A DNA stretch of 42,956 nucleotides, from NCBI RefSeq assembly GCF_009377345.1, contig NZ_WBSL01000016.1:1-42956 (forward strand), in the 5' to 3' direction. The notes under the pieces were generated by a model. It was not told the DNA's origin. It saw nothing but the letters and a program-made list of their open reading frames with translations, and did not search any database. The stretch comes from Deinococcus terrestris (lineage in GTDB: Bacteria; Deinococcota; Deinococci; Deinococcales; Deinococcaceae). Of this stretch, positions 40,882 through 42,956 are shown one piece after another. The position numbers were made by a program, and so were the translations under genes. Positions within the stretch are counted from its first letter, which is position 1; each line of letters opens with the position of its first letter.

Positions 40882-41319
40882 TCAGCTGGAGAGGTACGCC
40901 TCGACCACGGTGCGAACGGCTTCCTGCGGGTGCCGCTCGATCACGAACTGAGGGATTCGCAGGAAGCGCCACCCCTCTGCGGCAGCCAGTTGCTCTTTGC
41001 GGTCGTCACGTGCCTGTGCCTGGGGTGAAGAATGGTAGGCCTCGCCATCGACCTCGACCAGTAGGCGGACCTGTGGAAACGCCAGGTCGACCACGTAGGG
41101 CCCCAGGGGGTACTGCGCGACAAAAGCCAGACCGGCTTCCCGCAGGTGGTCACCGAACAGACGTTCCAGGTCGCTCGACCGCAGGTGGGCCAGCTGCACC
41201 TTGTGAGCGGTGATGCACTCGTTCGAGCAGAAGGAGGCGTACGGGCTGCCGACCCGAGCACGGGAAAGGGCGAAGGCTTGGCCGCAGCGGGCGCAGGTGC
41301 GCGTCACCTTGGGGGTCAT
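40882..41319 (-). CDS. Zinc-finger DUF559 (Vsr/MTES_1575-like) endonuclease
   Basis: A 145-residue protein. An N-terminal CxxC...CxxxC zinc ribbon (RTCARCGQAF; FCSNECI; about residues 9-36) is joined to a DUF559/restriction-like domain: YPLGPYVVDLAFPQVRLLVEVDGEAYHSS, where Asp and Glu-x-Asp form a very-short-patch-type active site, then WRFLRIPQFVIERHPQEAVR. Predicted to nick or cut DNA; the finger would choose the target. ATG 41319. A stand-alone gene beside a scar region, possibly defence-related. The family's role is not firmly known. Confidence 0.78.
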   Translation of the reverse strand: MTPKVTRTCARCGQAFALSRARVGSPYASFCSNECITAHKVQLAHLRSSDLERLFGDHLREAGLAFVAQYPLGPYVVDLAFPQVRLLVEVDGEAYHSSPQAQARDDRKEQLAAAEGWRFLRIPQFVIERHPQEAVRTVVEAYLSS

Positions 41320-41493
41320 GCCTGAGACTACCCGGAGAAGGGGCTTGTTTCCGCACAGGGGGAAGGAGGTTCCAGAGATTCCTCAAGGGGCCAGCCGCAG
41401 GGAAACGACGGCGACGCTCTTCGCTGTTGAGGGCAGAAGACCGGGCCTTCGAGCATCCACCCCCACCGCCTGGGTTCCATCACGAGCCGCTCT

Positions 41494-41766
41494 TTAACTC
41501 TTCCGGGGACCACTGCCGGAGTCAACCAGGGTCTCTGATTCCGGCCTCAGCAGCTCTGCCGCGTCCAGTCCGAAGGCATCGGCAATGCGGCCGATGTTGT
41601 CGATGCCCAGATTGCGCTCCCCCCGCTCGATGCCTCCGATGTAGGTGAAGTGCAGCCCGCTCAGCTCTGCCAGGACCTCCTGGGTCAGCCCACGGGCCTT
41701 GCGAAGAGCACGAACATTCTGAGCGAACCGAAGACGCAGGGGATGCGGAGTCACCCCCCCACTCAC
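41494..41766 (-). CDS. XRE-family HTH transcriptional regulator
   Basis: A 90-residue Cro/CI-type regulator. The HTH LRFAQNVRALRKARGLTQEVLAELSGLHFTYIGGIERGERNLGIDNIGRIADAFGLDAAELLRPE is complete. The start GTG 41766 is favoured; GTG 41754 is also possible. It is divergent from the 283-residue gene at 41827 across 60 bp with AT-rich sequence (TATTATTTTTGAG), so it likely regulates both. Confidence 0.85.
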   Translation of the reverse strand: MSGGVTPHPLRLRFAQNVRALRKARGLTQEVLAELSGLHFTYIGGIERGERNLGIDNIGRIADAFGLDAAELLRPESETLVDSGSGPRKS

Positions 41767-41814
41767 CCGCAACTTCAGATCTGATTTCCATAGACGATGA
41801 GTATTATTTTTGAG

Positions 41815-41820
41815 TAGGTT
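41815..41820 (+). promoter_or_regulatory. -10 box of the unknown gene at 41827
   Basis: TAGGTT lies six bases before ATG 41827 with no ribosome site between, the third TAGGTT of this kind in the window. It sits in the divergent intergenic region shared with the XRE gene. Confidence 0.5.
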
Positions 41821-41826
41821 GTGGGT

Positions 41827-42678
41827 ATGGCCTCCCCCGAGTTCCCCGGCACCCCACCCATTGAAGGTCCTCTCCCCTGGATCACCCTGCAATTGCTCGG
41901 CATCATCCACGACCTCGACAACCACCGTGGCTTTAGGGAAGACCCATCGCCTCCACCCAATCTGGAAGAAGTCCTGCGGGCCTTGCGGGGGTATGGGGAG
42001 GAGCTGGCCGCGGGCCAGCCAGGTGGCCAGGGAACAGGTCTGACGAACCAAGAGGCCCGCCAGATCGCCGCCACACACGTGGTCCGTGTCACTGGACTCC
42101 AGCCCTACCTGGTCACCCCTGACCGGCTCCGAGCGGAGCTGGGAGACCTGACCGCGACCGCCACCTCAGCGCCGTCCCAGGCGCTGATCCAGCTCCACAC
42201 CCTGACGTACCTGCTGTCGACCCTGACCAGTGAGCCCATGGAGTTCAAGGCCGACCTGAGCCGTGTCCGTCCCCTCTCCGTCGCGCAGCAGTTGGTCTAC
42301 CGGGCTTACCGGGTGGCTCTGGTCGCCCGATCGGAGCAGCAATCGTTGTACCGGGATGTCGTGGCGGCGGCGCATGCGGACGTGGACTTGCCCTACCACC
42401 TGGAGGAACTCGCCGAAGGGCACGGGGGGGCACCAGGCCTCCAACTTGGAAGTTCCAGTGCCTGGATGAGGCGGCCGACGTCGCAGCGGGAACGGGAGCA
42501 ACTCATGACGGTGGTCGAGTCGATGTGTCGTGTGCCGCAGCCCACCGAGCGACAGCGGGGAGCGCTCGCGTACGCGGCCGCGCAGCTCGTCCGACGGTGG
42601 CGGCATGAGCAGGACGTCGATGCGGTCATCGCCGCAGCCAACTTGCGCGTCCTGCTGGAGCGTCAGGGAATCCAGTGA
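41827..42678 (+). CDS. Hypothetical protein
   Basis: A 283-residue protein, mostly helical and soluble (LPWITLQLLGIIHDLDNHRG; LSVAQQLVYRAYRVALVARSEQQSLYRDVVAAAHADVDLPYHLEEL; YAAAQLVRRWRHEQDVDAVIAAANLRVLLERQG). No catalytic motif or membrane helix was seen. ATG 41827 is preferred to GTG 41821 because of the -10 position. It may be co-transcribed with the two tiny ORFs downstream, and is probably controlled by the XRE protein. Confidence 0.7.
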   Translation: MASPEFPGTPPIEGPLPWITLQLLGIIHDLDNHRGFREDPSPPPNLEEVLRALRGYGEELAAGQPGGQGTGLTNQEARQIAATHVVRVTGLQPYLVTPDRLRAELGDLTATATSAPSQALIQLHTLTYLLSTLTSEPMEFKADLSRVRPLSVAQQLVYRAYRVALVARSEQQSLYRDVVAAAHADVDLPYHLEELAEGHGGAPGLQLGSSSAWMRRPTSQREREQLMTVVESMCRVPQPTERQRGALAYAAAQLVRRWRHEQDVDAVIAAANLRVLLERQGIQ

Positions 42679-42691
42679 GGAGGGCGACGCC

Positions 42692-42748
42692 ATGATGGGA
42701 CTCCCTTTCCCTCTTGAGCCCTACCCTGGAAGAAGGAGGCCGCTATGA
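42692..42748 (+). CDS. 18-codon mini-ORF (putative)
   Basis: ATGATG start 14 bp after the previous stop, with GGAGGGCG upstream as ribosome site, ending TGA. It overlaps the next ORF by ATGA. The peptide MMGLPFPLEPYPGRRRPL is unremarkable. It may only be a coupling or leader peptide. Confidence 0.35.
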   Translation: MMGLPFPLEPYPGRRRPL

Positions 42749-42834
42749 AAGGTGTGAGCATTCATGTGATCCCGGACCACGGCATCGACCTCATTGCCAT
42801 CAGCAACCAAGAGACCATTACGGTCGAGGGGTAA
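42745..42834 (+). CDS. 29-residue ORF, possibly a gene start cut by an IS
   Basis: MKGVSIHVIPDHGIDLIAIS is followed by NQETITVEG and then TAA. A strong AGGAGG lies six bases upstream of ATG 42745. The stop lies at or near the probable left end of the following IS3 element (GTAATGCTCCAGG), so the ORF may be the truncated N-terminus of a longer protein. Confidence 0.4.
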   Translation: MKGVSIHVIPDHGIDLIAISNQETITVEG

Positions 42835-42900
42835 TGCTCCAGGAAATCCTTCCAAAATCACCCGCCCCCTTGCGAGGGTCGGGCACACTGGAGGGAAAGT

Positions 42901-42956
42901 ATGGGGAAGCAACGGAAAAACTGGCCGACGGACACCAAGGAGCAGATCGTCCTGGC
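42901..42956 (+). CDS. IS3-family transposase orfA, N-terminus (partial)
   Basis: ATG 42901, preceded by GGAGGGAAAGT, reads MGKQRKNWPTDTKEQIVLA and runs off the window. This opening is common in IS3-family orfA proteins. The element probably starts around 42831. The rest of the IS is outside the window. Confidence 0.65.
   Translation, partial: MGKQRKNWPTDTKEQIVL

Overview
The window is GC-rich accessory DNA from a bacterium that most resembles Deinococcus. This is inferred from the gene families and from gene starts that place a TAnnnT -10 box 5-10 nt before the start codon, with no room for a leader. It looks like a plasmid or genomic island: metal-resistance genes, mobile elements, restriction and toxin-antitoxin modules, few housekeeping genes and several broken genes.

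Layout. 1-1312: the tail of an unknown gene, then a truncated CDF/HMA metal transporter and its CmtR-like ArsR repressor with a perfect 24-bp operator. 1318-9681: an intact Tn3-family transposon (38-bp inverted repeats, TATCA target duplication). It carries a tyrosine recombinase, merR, a Cys-rich CopZ-like protein, merE, a MerA-like flavoprotein and tnpA. The mer operon is interrupted by a TA-flanked IS630-family element (3576-4737) whose transposase needs a -1 frameshift. 9886-17548: a reverse-strand block with type I restriction-modification (hsdR, hsdS, hsdM), a Phd/PIN toxin-antitoxin pair inserted between hsdR and hsdS, and a second, HigBA-like pair upstream. 17847-22431: small hypotheticals, a VapBC pair, a small serine recombinase, an integrase remnant and a luciferase-like flavin oxidoreductase. 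22766-25400: an XPB-type helicase overlapping its Bax1-type (DUF790) nuclease partner. 25543-31247: two phosphotransferases, a complete IS4-family element (19-bp ends, 9-bp target duplication), small proteins, and a DUF3006/metallo-beta-lactamase-Excalibur pair. 31824-33033: a divergent membrane-protein/HTH-regulator pair bracketed by two GGGTATACCC palindromes. 33232-36486: an arsenic operon (arsR, arsC, arsB, second arsC, metallophosphoesterase). 36572-42956: a secreted beta-propeller lipoprotein, a strongly folded intergenic region, another secreted protein, a broken UspA gene, a secreted-protein gene split by an IS3 remnant, a zinc-finger DUF559 nuclease, an XRE regulator divergent from an unknown gene with two tiny downstream ORFs, and the start of another IS3 element.

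How it works together. The metal genes form three separately controlled units (CmtR-like, MerR and ArsR), each with a recognisable metal-binding cysteine pattern in its regulator. The HsdRMS block, the XPB-Bax1 pair and the DUF559 nuclease are candidate DNA-defence or repair functions. The three TA modules would stabilise the replicon or island. The best leads are the TA module nested inside the type I R-M operon, the XPB-Bax1 helicase-nuclease, the palindrome-bracketed divergent pair, the multi-hairpin RNA candidate at 38241-38389 and the widespread leaderless or stop-codon-embedded promoters.
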